Assembly (NCBI RefSeq): GCF_030546695.1
Contig: NZ_JAUOTP010000013.1
Location: 1-58,091, forward strand
Origin: Sphingomonas natans
GTDB lineage: Bacteria; Pseudomonadota; Alphaproteobacteria; Sphingomonadales; Sphingomonadaceae
Reading direction: 5' to 3'
Length of the DNA: 58,091 nt
Shown: in pieces, positions 17,672-27,250 of the stretch
How the letters are laid out: each line of letters begins with the position of its first letter
Position numbering within the stretch: the first letter of the stretch is position 1
The notes under the pieces: model-generated
What the model was told of the DNA's origin: nothing
The model's database searches: none
Seen by the model: the letters and a program-made list of their open reading frames with translations, nothing else
Made by a program: the position numbers and the translations under genes

Positions 17672-19699
17672 GTGGCGAAGGGGCAGGATTTGCGAGGATT
17701 TCTGAGGATCGGTGTGGCGGTCACCGCTTTGGGCGCAGGCGCGGCATCGGCCGAGCCGTCATCCCCCCCGTCGGACATCGTCGTCCTCGGCGCGCCGCTC
17801 GCGCGCCCCGAATCCGATCGGGCCTATGACAGCGTTGTGATCGATCGCGCGCGGCTGACGGGCGACGCCTCTGGCCGGATCGAGGATGTGCTGGGCGATG
17901 TCGCGGGGCTCCAGCAGTTCCGCCGATCGGACAGCCGATCCGCCAACCCGTCCGCGCAGGGCCTCACTTTGCGCGCGCTCGGCGGCAATGCCTCGAGCCG
18001 GACGCTCGTGCTGCTCGATGGCGTGCCGATCACCGATCCCTTCTTCGGCTATGTCCCCTTCAATGCACTGTCGGCCGAGCGCCTGTCCGAGATCCGCGTC
18101 ACGCGCGGCGGCGGCAGCGGCGCATTCGGCGCGGGCGCGCTGTCGGGCACGGTCGAGCTGATCAGCGCGGGCCGCGACGCATTGCCGCCGCTCGCCGCCA
18201 ACGCCTCCTACGGCAGCTTCGGATCGGTGCAGGTCGCCGCGACCGCGGCGCCGGACGTGGGCGCGGGCTATATCGCCGTGTCGGGCCGCTATGATCGCAG
18301 CGACGGCTTCTACACGACGCCCGAGAGCCAGCGCGTCGCCGCGACGGCGCGCGCGCGCTATCGCGACTGGTCGACCTCGATCCGCGCGGTCGCGCCGATC
18401 GACGAGCTGACCGAGCTGCAGGCCAGCGCCAGCGTGCTGCGCGACGATCGCACCCTGCGCTTCAAGGGCGCGGACAGCAGCACCGACGGCCAGGATGCGA
18501 GCGTGCGGCTGATCCATCGCGGATCCTGGGCGGTCGACGCGATCGCCTATCTGCAGACGCGCAACTTCACCAACAAGGTCATCAGCGCGACGACCTTTCG
18601 GATGACGCTGAACCAGCGCGATACGCCCGCGACGGGACTCGGCGGCAAGATCGAGCTGCGCCCGCCCGTCGGCGACGCGCATCTGCTGCGGATCGGCGGC
18701 GATGTGCGCCGCGCTTCGGGCGAACTGTTCGAGGACGGCTACAATGCGACGACGGGCGCGCTCACGCTTCGCCGCAATGCCGGCGGCAACCAGACCACCG
18801 CGGGCCTGTTCGTCGAGGACGAATGGAAGCTGGGCGATCTGGTCGTGACCGGCGGCGGCCGCGTCGATCGCTGGAGCATCGCCGACGGTTTCCTGCGCGA
18901 GCGCAACCCGGCCGGCGTGCTGACGACCAATGCCGCTTATGCCGATCGCGACGGCACGCGTGCCACGGGCCGCGCCGGCGCGCGCTGGCAGGTCGCCGGG
19001 CCGCTCGCGATCCGTGCCGCCGCCTATACGGGCTTCCGCCTGCCGACGCCGAACGAGCTCTATCGCCCGTTCGTGGTCGTGCCGATCACGACGCAGGCCA
19101 ATGCCGATCTGAAGCTGGAGCGGCTGCGCGGTGCCGAGGCGGGGATCGACCTGACCCCGCTTCCGGGCGTGTCGCTCAGCGCGACCGCCTTCACCAACCG
19201 GCTGGAGGATGCGATCGCCAATGTGACGATCGCCACCAATGTCCGGCGCCGGCAGAATGTCGATGCGATCGTCGCCAAGGGGATCGAGGCGTCCGCCGCC
19301 TTGCGCCACGGGCCCTTTTCGCTGACCGCGAGCTATGCGTTCAACGCGTCGCGCGTCCATGCCTCGGGCAATGCCGCGCAGCTCGACGGCTTCATTCCCG
19401 CGCAGAGCCCGCGCAACGCCGCTAACGCCACCTTCGCCTGGGCGCCGGCCAAGGGCCCGTCGCTGTCGGCGACGGTCCGCCGGATCGGCAAGCAATATGA
19501 GGACGATCTCCAGACCGACATCCTGCCCGCGGTGACGACGGTGGACGGGGTGGCGAGTCTGCCGGTCGGGCACGGCCTGACGCTCGTCGCGCGCGCCGAG
19601 AATGTGTTCGACGTCAACGTCATCACCCGAAATGCGGGCGGCTCGATCGACTATGGCACGCCGCGGACCTTGTGGATCGGGGTGCGCCTGGGCGGCTGA
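17672..19699 (+). CDS. TonB-dependent outer-membrane receptor
   Basis: About 675 residues: a signal peptide (GFLRIGVAVTALGAGAASA), a TonB-box-like SDIVVLG, a plug domain (EDVLGDVAGLQQFRRSD; RTLVLLDGVPITDPF; RVTRGGGSGAFGAGALSGTV) and a 22-strand barrel ending GTPRTLWIGVRLGG. It imports a ligand too large for porins using proton-motive force. The start is uncertain: GTG 17672 is best placed for the signal peptide and has GGGAGG upstream, while in-frame ATGs are at 17612 and 17642. Plug features recall BtuB-like receptors, but no ligand can be assigned. Divergent from a methyltransferase gene. Confidence 0.9.
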   Translation: MAKGQDLRGFLRIGVAVTALGAGAASAEPSSPPSDIVVLGAPLARPESDRAYDSVVIDRARLTGDASGRIEDVLGDVAGLQQFRRSDSRSANPSAQGLTLRALGGNASSRTLVLLDGVPITDPFFGYVPFNALSAERLSEIRVTRGGGSGAFGAGALSGTVELISAGRDALPPLAANASYGSFGSVQVAATAAPDVGAGYIAVSGRYDRSDGFYTTPESQRVAATARARYRDWSTSIRAVAPIDELTELQASASVLRDDRTLRFKGADSSTDGQDASVRLIHRGSWAVDAIAYLQTRNFTNKVISATTFRMTLNQRDTPATGLGGKIELRPPVGDAHLLRIGGDVRRASGELFEDGYNATTGALTLRRNAGGNQTTAGLFVEDEWKLGDLVVTGGGRVDRWSIADGFLRERNPAGVLTTNAAYADRDGTRATGRAGARWQVAGPLAIRAAAYTGFRLPTPNELYRPFVVVPITTQANADLKLERLRGAEAGIDLTPLPGVSLSATAFTNRLEDAIANVTIATNVRRRQNVDAIVAKGIEASAALRHGPFSLTASYAFNASRVHASGNAAQLDGFIPAQSPRNAANATFAWAPAKGPSLSATVRRIGKQYEDDLQTDILPAVTTVDGVASLPVGHGLTLVARAENVFDVNVITRNAGGSIDYGTPRTLWIGVRLGG

Positions 19700-19701
19700 T
19701 C

Positions 19702-19803
19702 CCGTCATCCTGAACTCGTTTCAGGATCCATGGCCCGCAATCTCGACCGCGATGACCGTGGAGAGTCCGGGTACTGCATCCTGAAACGAGTTCAGGATGA
19801 CGG
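19702..19803 (+). repeat. inverted-repeat element, family B
   Basis: Perfect 26-base inverted arms at 19702-19727 and 19778-19803 (starting CCGTCATCCTGAACTCGTTT) flank 50 bases. Each arm also contains its own small palindrome TCCTGAA/TTCAGGA. It fills the gap between the convergent TonB receptor and glutathione transferase genes. Confidence 0.85.
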
Positions 19804-19808
19804 TCTGA

Positions 19809-20513
19809 TCAGGGCCGCGCCGGTATCGTCAGCCCGCGCTGCACCGCCGGGCGCGCCAGCCCGCGCTGCAGCCAGGCATCCACCGCGCCGAACCGGTCGT
19901 AGCCGGTAATCTCGCGCGCCTCGTACATCCCGATCAGGTTGCGTACCCAGCCGAGCGTGGCGATGTCGGCGATCGTATAGTCCTCGCCCATGACCCAGCT
20001 GCGCTCCGCGAGCCGGCCATCGAGCACGCCGAGCAGGCGCGTCACCTCGGCGACGTACCGGTCGCGCGGGCGCTTGTCCTGGTAATCCTTGCCGGCGAAT
20101 TTGTGGAAGAAGCCGAGCTGGCCGAACATCGGCCCGATCGCGCCCATCTGGAACATCACCCACTGGATCGTCTCGTAGCGCCGCGCGGGATCGGTTGGCA
20201 GGAATAGACCGCTCTTCTCGGCGAGATAGAGCAGGATCGCGCCCGACTCGAACAATGCCAGCGGCTGCCCGCCCGGCCCGTCGGGATCCAGGATCGCGGG
20301 GATCTTGCCGTTCGGGTTGAGCGAGAGGAATTCGGGGGTCCACGTCTCGTTCGCGCCGATATTGATCGTGTGCGGCTCGTAGGCGAGCCCCATCTCCTCC
20401 AGCGCGATCGAGACCTTCACGCCGTTGGGCGTCGGCAGCGAATAAAGCTGGATGCGATCGGGATGCTGCGCGGGCCAGCGCGTGGTGATCGGGAAGGCGG
20501 AAAGATCGGCCAT
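19809..20513 (-). CDS. glutathione S-transferase, YghU/YfcG type
   Basis: 234-residue cytosolic thiol enzyme. The thioredoxin-like N-domain holds IQLYSLPTPNGVKVSIALEE, the mark of the Nu-class YghU/YfcG group, which have disulfide-bond reductase activity with glutathione; NGKIPAI and FESGAILLYLAEK complete the glutathione site. The C-domain is all helical (GEDYTIADIATLGWVRNL). ATG 20513 has AGGAG five bases upstream, better than an in-frame start at 20540. Divergent from fumC. Confidence 0.93.
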   Translation of the reverse strand: MADLSAFPITTRWPAQHPDRIQLYSLPTPNGVKVSIALEEMGLAYEPHTINIGANETWTPEFLSLNPNGKIPAILDPDGPGGQPLALFESGAILLYLAEKSGLFLPTDPARRYETIQWVMFQMGAIGPMFGQLGFFHKFAGKDYQDKRPRDRYVAEVTRLLGVLDGRLAERSWVMGEDYTIADIATLGWVRNLIGMYEAREITGYDRFGAVDAWLQRGLARPAVQRGLTIPARP

Positions 20514-20586
20514 GGTTGCTCCTGCGAACGAACACGCCATCTAGGGTTTCGCCCCCAGCCGCGCCAGACGCAGGAGATTTCGCATC

Positions 20587-21978
<1,392 letters not shown>

Positions 21979-22046
21979 CGTCGTCACGGGGGCGGAACCG
22001 AACGGCCGGTCGCGCGCTCCATGGCCGACTATCCCGGGAGGTTGAT

Positions 22047-22268
22047 GTGAGTGCGACGACGATAGGAGCGCTGGTAGGTGGCGCGATCGATTCGGTCAGC
22101 GGCGACGACAGCGCCGCGGACGGCGCGCTGGTCGGTGCGATCACCGCGAACGTGCTGAAAGTCGCGATTCCCGTCGTGATCACCTACGCGATCGGCTGGG
22201 CGGTCCTGCGCGGGCTCGGCCTCGCCAAGGATGAGATTTTCGGCGAACAGAAGGACCTAAATGCATGA
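22047..22268 (+). CDS. small glycine-rich membrane protein, first of a tandem pair
   Basis: 73 residues; function unknown. Begins MSATTIGALVGGAIDSVSGD, then a glycine/alanine-rich helix (DGALVGAITANVLKV) and a hydrophobic segment (VAIPVVITYAIGWAVLRGLGL). GTG 22047 has GGGAGG six to seven bases upstream. Its last bases overlap the next start (ATGA), so the two are translationally coupled. The N-terminal 34 residues align with those of the next gene, suggesting duplication. Confidence 0.75.
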   Translation: MSATTIGALVGGAIDSVSGDDSAADGALVGAITANVLKVAIPVVITYAIGWAVLRGLGLAKDEIFGEQKDLNA

Positions 22269-22459
22269 TCGGCAAGATTATCGGCGCGCTCGTAGGCCGT
22301 CAGCTGGATCGTCGCGACGGCGATAGCGGCGTCAAGGGCGCGGTGATCGGCGCGACCGTCCCGGCCTTGCTGCGTCGCCTGGGGCCGCTCGGCCTGATCC
22401 TCGGCGGCGCCTATGTCGCCAAGAAGGCCTATGACAGCCGCAAGGCTCCCAAGGTCTGA
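22265..22459 (+). CDS. small glycine-rich membrane protein, second of a tandem pair
   Basis: 64 residues; function unknown. Starts MIGKIIGALVGRQLDRRDGD, then SGVKGAVIGATVPALLRRLG and a hydrophobic run LGLILGGAYVAKK with a basic end. It shares the IGALVG-xxxD-...-GAxIGA spacing with the preceding gene, and its ATG overlaps that gene's stop by four bases. Glycine-zipper-like patterns suggest membrane insertion or oligomerisation; this is inference. Confidence 0.75.
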   Translation: MIGKIIGALVGRQLDRRDGDSGVKGAVIGATVPALLRRLGPLGLILGGAYVAKKAYDSRKAPKV

Positions 22460-22463
22460 TCGA

Positions 22464-22655
22464 TCAGGCGGCCTGCGCCGCGCTCTTGAGGATCGCGACG
22501 AGCCGGCCGCGCTCCCACAATTCGGTTTCCAACCCGCGCATATGATCGGCGAGGCGCATCAGCGCCTCCCGATCGTCGGCGCAGTCGCCCAGCACTTCGC
22601 TGTCGACGATGCGGCCGGTCTGGGCACTGCGATGGAAGAGGCGGTAACAGGGCAT
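22464..22655 (-). CDS. small hypothetical protein, 63 aa
   Basis: Not recognised. The product starts MPCYRLFHRSAQTGRIVDSE and has a helical second half (REALMRLADHMRGLETELWE). No membrane segment. The start at 22655 is supported by AAGGAG nine bases upstream. Convergent with the tandem small-protein pair, four bases apart. The composition is that of a small soluble protein rather than a shadow frame. Confidence 0.65.
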   Translation of the reverse strand: MPCYRLFHRSAQTGRIVDSEVLGDCADDREALMRLADHMRGLETELWERGRLVAILKSAAQAA

Positions 22656-22747
22656 GAAGGCGGCTCCTTGTGAGCGCCTGATTGCATTTGGGCGTGGCCG
22701 GGGAATTGCCGCTCTTTTGCGGCACCGAAATATGCGACGAACCGGAC

Positions 22748-23305
22748 TCAGCCGATCGCGGCCTGCCACGTCCGGACCGCCTCGATCGGCCAGACCAGCA
22801 TCAGCACGTTGAGCGTGAGATTGTCGCGGATCACCGCGAGTGTCAGCAGTTCGAACCCGATCGCGATGCCGATCGACGCTGCCACCGGCAGCCGGCGCGC
22901 CAGCCAGAAGCCGAGCGACATGAAGCCGATGTCGCACAGCGAATTGAGCACGCTGTCGCCTTCATAGCCGAGCGCCATCGTCGCGGTGCGATAGCGATCG
23001 ATGATCATCGGGCTGTTCTCGAGCAATTCCCACGCCGCTTCGATCGCCAATGCCGGCAAATAGCGCGCCGCCACCGGCCAGCGCCGCAGCAGCGCCCAGC
23101 CCGCCGCGTAGAAAAGCAGACCGTGGATCAGATGGCTCGGCGAATACCAGTCGGCGATATGCTGGCTGTTCCCGGCATCGATCGCGCCGTGCCACAATGC
23201 GACATGGCCGCAGGTGCAGATCGGCGGCCGTCCCATCGCCAGCAGGATCGCGGCGGTGGCGGCAAGCATCAGCAGGGCGGCGGCGGCCGTGCGCCGGCCG
23301 CTCAT
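22748..23305 (-). CDS. DUF2585 (UPF0314) membrane protein
   Basis: 185-residue inner-membrane protein. The diagnostic family block is [16 protein letters not shown] followed by [37 protein letters not shown] is equally conserved. About four to five membrane helices, the first at residues 5-24. The family is alphaproteobacterial and has no known function. The start codon overlaps the stop of the upstream DUF1697 gene (ATGA), so the two form one operon. Confidence 0.88.
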   Translation of the reverse strand: MSGRRTAAAALLMLAATAAILLAMGRPPICTCGHVALWHGAIDAGNSQHIADWYSPSHLIHGLLFYAAGWALLRRWPVAARYLPALAIEAAWELLENSPMIIDRYRTATMALGYEGDSVLNSLCDIGFMSLGFWLARRLPVAASIGIAIGFELLTLAVIRDNLTLNVLMLVWPIEAVRTWQAAIG

Positions 23306-23832
23306 TCGCCCACCATCTCGATCAGCTTCTGGACGGTGTTCCAGTTGCGTGCGGTCAGCGTCGATCCCGCCGCCTTGTCGAGCAGCGGCGGTGTAAGCTT
23401 GCTGTTGCCGACCCCGCGCGCGAAATCGATCCACAGCGCGCCGCCCGCCAGCGCGATGCGCTCCCCCGCCAGCGCGCGCGCCGCGAGCGTCGCGGATGCA
23501 TCGGAATAGGGCGGATGCTTCGTCAGGCACAGATGCAGCTGGTTCGGCAACGCCTCGGGAAAGGGATTCGCCTCGGCAATCTCGGCGAAATGGCGCGCCG
23601 ATCGCACCAGCGCGATAACCTTCAATCCGAACGCGGTCTCGATGAGCGCCTCGATCGCGTCTTCCGCCTCGGCTTCGTTGCCCTTCGCCGAAAAGAGCAA
23701 ATTGCCGCTCTGGATATAGGTCCGGAACGCCTCGAAGCCGGCCGCCTCCGCCGCGGCGCGCAGATCGGCCATGACGAGCTTGCGCCCGCCGACATTCACG
23801 GCGCGCAGCAGGCAAATGAAGGTCTCGGCCAT
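23302..23832 (-). CDS. DUF1697 family protein
   Basis: 176-residue soluble protein. N-terminus [20 protein letters not shown] and the segment [14 protein letters not shown] are the hallmark of DUF1697, whose fold is known but whose function is not. The C-terminus [13 protein letters not shown] also matches the family end. ATG 23832 fits this length; an in-frame upstream start at 23877 would overlap the gmk start region. Divergent from gmk, with a 43-base gap. Confidence 0.9.
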   Translation of the reverse strand: MAETFICLLRAVNVGGRKLVMADLRAAAEAAGFEAFRTYIQSGNLLFSAKGNEAEAEDAIEALIETAFGLKVIALVRSARHFAEIAEANPFPEALPNQLHLCLTKHPPYSDASATLAARALAGERIALAGGALWIDFARGVGNSKLTPPLLDKAAGSTLTARNWNTVQKLIEMVGE

Positions 23833-23875
23833 GAAGCCATGTTGACGGCACGGCTTCGCGGCGACAAGAGCGCGC

Positions 23876-24517
23876 ATGCCTCGTCACGGCCTCGATCATC
23901 GCGGCGTCCTCTTCGTCCTCTCCTCGCCCTCCGGCGCGGGCAAATCCACGATCGCGCGGATGTTGCTCGCCGGCGACGATGATATCGCCATGTCCGTCTC
24001 GGTCACGACGCGGCCGCCGCGCGCGGGCGAGGTCGACGGCAAGGATTATCACTTCGTCGACGTGCCCCGCTTCAAGGAGATGGTGGCGGAGGGCGAGCTG
24101 ATCGAATGGGCGCACGTCTTCGATCATCGCTACGGCACGCCCGAAAAGCCCGTGCTCGACATGCTGGCGGCCGGCCGCGACGTCCTGTTCGACATCGATT
24201 GGCAGGGCGCGCAGCAGCTGTTCCAGAAAGCGGGCGGCGATGTCGTCCGCGTCTTCATCCTGCCGCCCTCGGTCGAGGAACTCGGCCGCCGGCTCGCGAG
24301 CCGCGGCACCGATGACGAGGATGTGATCGCCGGTCGCATGCAGCGCGCCGCATCCGAGATCAGCCATTGGGACGGCTATGATTATGTGCTGATCAACGAC
24401 GACGTCGATCAATGCTTCGAAGAAGTGCGTACGATCCTGCAGGCCGAGCGTTTGCGTCGTTCGCGCCAGACCGGATTGATCGGATTCGCGCGAAAATTGA
24501 TGAGCGCGACGGCTTGA
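23876..24517 (+). CDS. gmk: guanylate kinase
   Basis: 213-residue enzyme converting GMP and ATP to GDP and ADP. P-loop [10 protein letters not shown] (about residues 16-25), GMP-binding [20 protein letters not shown] and [13 protein letters not shown], and the lid-region [10 protein letters not shown] are all present. The short N-terminal extension is ordinary. Essential for nucleotide supply, and indirectly for cyclic di-GMP pools. Confidence 0.97.
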   Translation: MPRHGLDHRGVLFVLSSPSGAGKSTIARMLLAGDDDIAMSVSVTTRPPRAGEVDGKDYHFVDVPRFKEMVAEGELIEWAHVFDHRYGTPEKPVLDMLAAGRDVLFDIDWQGAQQLFQKAGGDVVRVFILPPSVEELGRRLASRGTDDEDVIAGRMQRAASEISHWDGYDYVLINDDVDQCFEEVRTILQAERLRRSRQTGLIGFARKLMSATA

Positions 24518-24524
24518 TCTAGCC

Positions 24525-24549
24525 TTCGCCTCGCGAAGAGGGAGGCGAA
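24525..24549 (+). promoter_or_regulatory. hairpin covering the ribosome-binding site of the next gene
   Basis: TTCGCCTC (24525-24532) pairs with GAGGCGAA (24542-24549). The right arm overlaps the GGAGG site (24541-24545) of the gene starting at 24553, so folding would hide it. Confidence 0.4.
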
Positions 24550-24552
24550 ACC

Positions 24553-25104
24553 ATGATCAAGGTCCTACTCGGCAGCATTGCCGGCGGAGTCGCGATGTTC
24601 ATCGCCGGCTTCCTGTTCTGGGCGACGCCGCTCAACAAGATCGCTTTTTCCAGCGCGACCGAGGCACAAAGCGCGGCCGTTCAGCTGTCGCTCGCGCAGA
24701 ACCTGTCTGCGACCGGCTATTATCTGATCCCCAATCCCGAGACATCGAACGGCGCGGTGCTCTACGGCAAGGGCCCGACCGCGCTCGTCAATTATAACAG
24801 CGCCGGCTTTTCGACCGCGGATCCCAGCGCGATGATCGGCGGCTTCATCCACGAGGTGGTCGTCTCGCTGATGATCGCGCTCAGCCTGTATGCGGTCGCC
24901 GGCCGGGTCACCGATTTCGCGTCGCGCGCGCGGCTCGTCGTCGGGCTGTCGGCAGCGACGGTCGTCATGATCACGCTCAGCGATCCGATCTGGATGCACG
25001 GCGCCTGGCGTTTCGCGCTCTACGGCCTCGTCGCCGATCTCGCGATGATGTGTGCGTCGGGGCTCGTCATCGCGCGCTGGTTCGTGCCAACGCGGGCGGG
25101 CTGA
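24553..25104 (+). CDS. hypothetical integral membrane protein
   Basis: 183 residues with four predicted membrane helices: about 4-26 ([20 protein letters not shown]), 97-118, 124-145 and 150-175. A periplasmic stretch of about 70 residues between helices 1 and 2 contains [18 protein letters not shown]. No family recognised with certainty. GGAGG precedes ATG 24553 by seven bases. Its 3' end overlaps the end of the convergent PEP-CTERM gene by 38 bases (25067-25104). Confidence 0.8.
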   Translation: MIKVLLGSIAGGVAMFIAGFLFWATPLNKIAFSSATEAQSAAVQLSLAQNLSATGYYLIPNPETSNGAVLYGKGPTALVNYNSAGFSTADPSAMIGGFIHEVVVSLMIALSLYAVAGRVTDFASRARLVVGLSAATVVMITLSDPIWMHGAWRFALYGLVADLAMMCASGLVIARWFVPTRAG

Positions 25105-25951
25105 CGCCTCGACGGCGGATCGTCGCCCCGATCAGCCCGAAGCCGAGCATCATCATCGCCCAGGTCGCCGGCTCCGGCACGTCCGCGGTCGTCGAGACGC
25201 TCACGCGGCTTTGCCCGGCTATGACGTCGCCGGAGAGCGCGCTGCCCGGGATCGCATAGCCGGTGAAGCGGATGTGGAGGGCGTTGGTCGTCAGCGAGCG
25301 GACGAAGGCATCGCCAGACATATTCTCGGTCAGGATCTGCTCGTTCAGGACGACGCGATGGCCATCCCGATCCCAGACGATCGTGTTCGGTGCGAAGCTC
25401 GTGGCGGCATCCGAATAGAAAACGGGGTCGCGATTGTCCCGATTGACGTAGAGTTCGGTGACATTGCTCGTGCCCACGAAGTTCGCGCCGTCGAACGTCG
25501 TCGTCGAGCCCAGCGCCGATGCCGAAAAGCTCGCGAAGTCGCTGTCTCGCGTCACGGTCTGGGCGACGAGCAGGCCGAAGCCGGCGAAGGCCAGCATCGT
25601 CGATGCGCTGCCGGCCGGAGACTCCGTATCGCCCTGCGCGCTGCTCGTCAGGCTATTGGCGCCGAAGCTCAGATAGAGCGGCCCGGTGGCGACCGGCCCG
25701 ACGTCGAGGCGTCCCGAATAGGAAACCGGCCCCGTCGACTCGCTGAACGCGGGCGGGGCGGTGCCGGTGGCCGCGCCAGCCGGCGTCAAGGTCGCCGTCG
25801 CCCCCGAGGCGAGGCGAACGTCCGACAGGAACGCGGTGGCGCTGGCCGAGATCATCGTCGCGGCCTGCGCGGTCTGCAAGGGGAGGGTCAGCAGGGATAT
25901 CGCCAGCGCGCAGCGGCCCAGTGACATTCGCACACGTGCATCATCCGCCAT
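25067..25951 (-). CDS. PEPxWA-CTERM sorted surface protein (choice-of-anchor P-like)
   Basis: 294 residues: signal peptide (CALAISLLTLPLQTAQAA), a beta-rich extracellular region, and a C-terminal sorting signal VPEPATWAMMMLGFGLIGAT followed by RRR, the target of an exosortase that removes it at the inner membrane. The stretch RVVLNEQI...LTTNALHIRF...GDVIAGQSRVSV resembles choice-of-anchor P proteins (moderate confidence). A 13-residue tail after RRR is unusual and is encoded in the overlap with the convergent gene. ATG 25927 is an alternative start. No exosortase gene is in the window. Confidence 0.87.
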   Translation of the reverse strand: MADDARVRMSLGRCALAISLLTLPLQTAQAATMISASATAFLSDVRLASGATATLTPAGAATGTAPPAFSESTGPVSYSGRLDVGPVATGPLYLSFGANSLTSSAQGDTESPAGSASTMLAFAGFGLLVAQTVTRDSDFASFSASALGSTTTFDGANFVGTSNVTELYVNRDNRDPVFYSDAATSFAPNTIVWDRDGHRVVLNEQILTENMSGDAFVRSLTTNALHIRFTGYAIPGSALSGDVIAGQSRVSVSTTADVPEPATWAMMMLGFGLIGATIRRRGVSPPALARTSAR

Positions 25952-26045
25952 GCTCGCCTCCTGCCTTCGTTGCCCGATCTAGGGCCGGAGTCACTCGATA
26001 GGACGTCGTTTCAGGCTACAGGCTGCCTTGGCATCAACGATATCG

Positions 26046-26080
26046 AAAAAGGGGCCCGGCGGCGAGTGCCACCGAGCCCC
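26046..26080 (-). terminator. intrinsic terminator of the PEP-CTERM gene at 26106
   Basis: Read on the minus strand, a stem beginning GGGGCTCGG and closing CCGGGCCCC is followed at once by TTTTT, 26 bases after the stop codon. The stem has two internal mismatches. It is the best canonical terminator in the window. Confidence 0.8.
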
Positions 26081-26105
26081 TTCGCTGCAGGTCGCCTGGT
26101 TGCGG

Positions 26106-26969
26106 TCAGGCGAGTGCGCGAACCGCGCGGCGCTGATGACGGAGCGCGCCGCCGACCATGCCGAAGCCGAGGATCATCATCGACCAGGTTGCCGGCTCGG
26201 GCACCGCCTGGGTGACGCTGACCTGGCTCTGCCCGACGATCACGTCGCCGTTCAAGAGCGCGCCGCCGACGAGGAAGTCCGTATAGGTCACGCGCAACGC
26301 GTTGGTCGTGAACGATCGCGTATTGAGCCCCGCGCTCGTCAGGTCGGTGGCGATCTGCTCGTTGAGCGTGATCTTGAGGCCGAGTATGTCGATCAGCGTA
26401 CGGTTGGCCGCGGTCGAGGCGTAGATGCCCGCATTGATCGGCAGCGACAGGATCAGGCTGTTCAGGGCAAGATCTGCGACGCTGCTGACACCGGTGAAGT
26501 TGCTCCCGTCGAACGTCGTGGTCGAGGTCACCGCGGACGAGCCCAGCGACAGCGCGTTGAGCGATCCCAGCACGCCGAGATTGATCGCAAGGCCCAGCCC
26601 GAGATTGTTGATCGTGGCGCTGGCGCTGCCCGTGGGGCTGACGGGGAAGGCCGATTGCGCCGAGGTCGTCATCACGCCCGTCGTCAGCCCCTGGCTCAGC
26701 GGGCCGCCGACGACGCCTCCCAGCGCGAGCGACTGATTGACCGAAGCGACGCTGTTGCTGGCGCTATAAGCGGGCGCGGCGGTCCCGCTCGACGTACCGA
26801 TCGTGACGCCGACGGGAATGGTCGCGATCCCGAGCGAAACCTTGAGGTCGGTCGCGTTGCTCGAAATGCTGGTGACCGCGAGGGCCGACCCGGTCGTGGC
26901 TACGGCGAACGATGCCGTGATGGCGGCGCGGGCCCCGCCCTTCGCAATCAAACCGATAATGTTACGCAT
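26106..26969 (-). CDS. PEPxWA-CTERM sorted surface protein, paralogue of the next gene
   Basis: 287 residues: signal peptide (about 1-31, ending TTGSALA), a Ser/Thr/Gly/Leu-rich extracellular domain, then VPEPATWSMMILGFGMVGGA with a basic end. It shares with the protein at 25067 the blocks STTTFDGxNFxG, LNEQI, FTTNALRV/LTTNALHI and GDVIxGQSxVSV, so the two are diverged duplicates in tandem, each with its own signals. ATG 26969 has AGGG six bases upstream, next to a T-run. A long AT-rich control region precedes it. Confidence 0.88.
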   Translation of the reverse strand: MRNIIGLIAKGGARAAITASFAVATTGSALAVTSISSNATDLKVSLGIATIPVGVTIGTSSGTAAPAYSASNSVASVNQSLALGGVVGGPLSQGLTTGVMTTSAQSAFPVSPTGSASATINNLGLGLAINLGVLGSLNALSLGSSAVTSTTTFDGSNFTGVSSVADLALNSLILSLPINAGIYASTAANRTLIDILGLKITLNEQIATDLTSAGLNTRSFTTNALRVTYTDFLVGGALLNGDVIVGQSQVSVTQAVPEPATWSMMILGFGMVGGALRHQRRAVRALA

Positions 26970-27125
26970 AAAAAACCCTACTCTACGCGGACTATGGTTA
27001 CTGACGAAGGTTCACGGAATGTCGTGCCATTTTTCTCGGAAATCCGAATATAAATGCACTAATACCCTGTTCCGAAAGCAGTATTACTGCCCCGAAGTCC
27101 TAACTAGCAAGGTGTATGTTTGGTT

Positions 27126-27149
27126 AACGGTCGTAAGTTTACGATCGTT
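27126..27149 (-). promoter_or_regulatory. 24-base dyad upstream of the PEP-CTERM gene
   Basis: AACGGTCGTAA-GT-TTACGATCGTT: eleven-base arms with one mismatch. It lies 157 bases upstream of ATG 26969 in an AT-rich gap. Size and symmetry fit a dimeric repressor or activator site; the regulator is unknown. Confidence 0.55.
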
Positions 27150-27157
27150 TTCAGAAG

Positions 27158-27173
27158 TTAGACTGAAGTCTAA
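27158..27173 (-). promoter_or_regulatory. 16-base dyad TTAGACT-N2-AGTCTAA, copy 1
   Basis: TTAGACTGAAGTCTAA has perfect seven-base arms and a GA spacer. An identical-arm copy lies at 27252-27267. Both are upstream of the PEP-CTERM gene at 26106-26969, 189 and 283 bases from its start. Confidence 0.6.
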
Positions 27174-27250
27174 ATCTTGTTTGCGCGCCGTAAGGCAAAT
27201 AGCAGCAGTAATCTGCTCAGCTCGCGATCTGACAACGAAAAGAGAACGCG

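Noticed and set aside
27012..27027. Sigma-54-like TGGCACG (minus strand) 58 bases before the PEP-CTERM gene, considered because some PEP-CTERM genes are sigma-54 dependent
   Set aside because: The -12 half is TCCG instead of TTGC at the required distance, so only half of the promoter is present.
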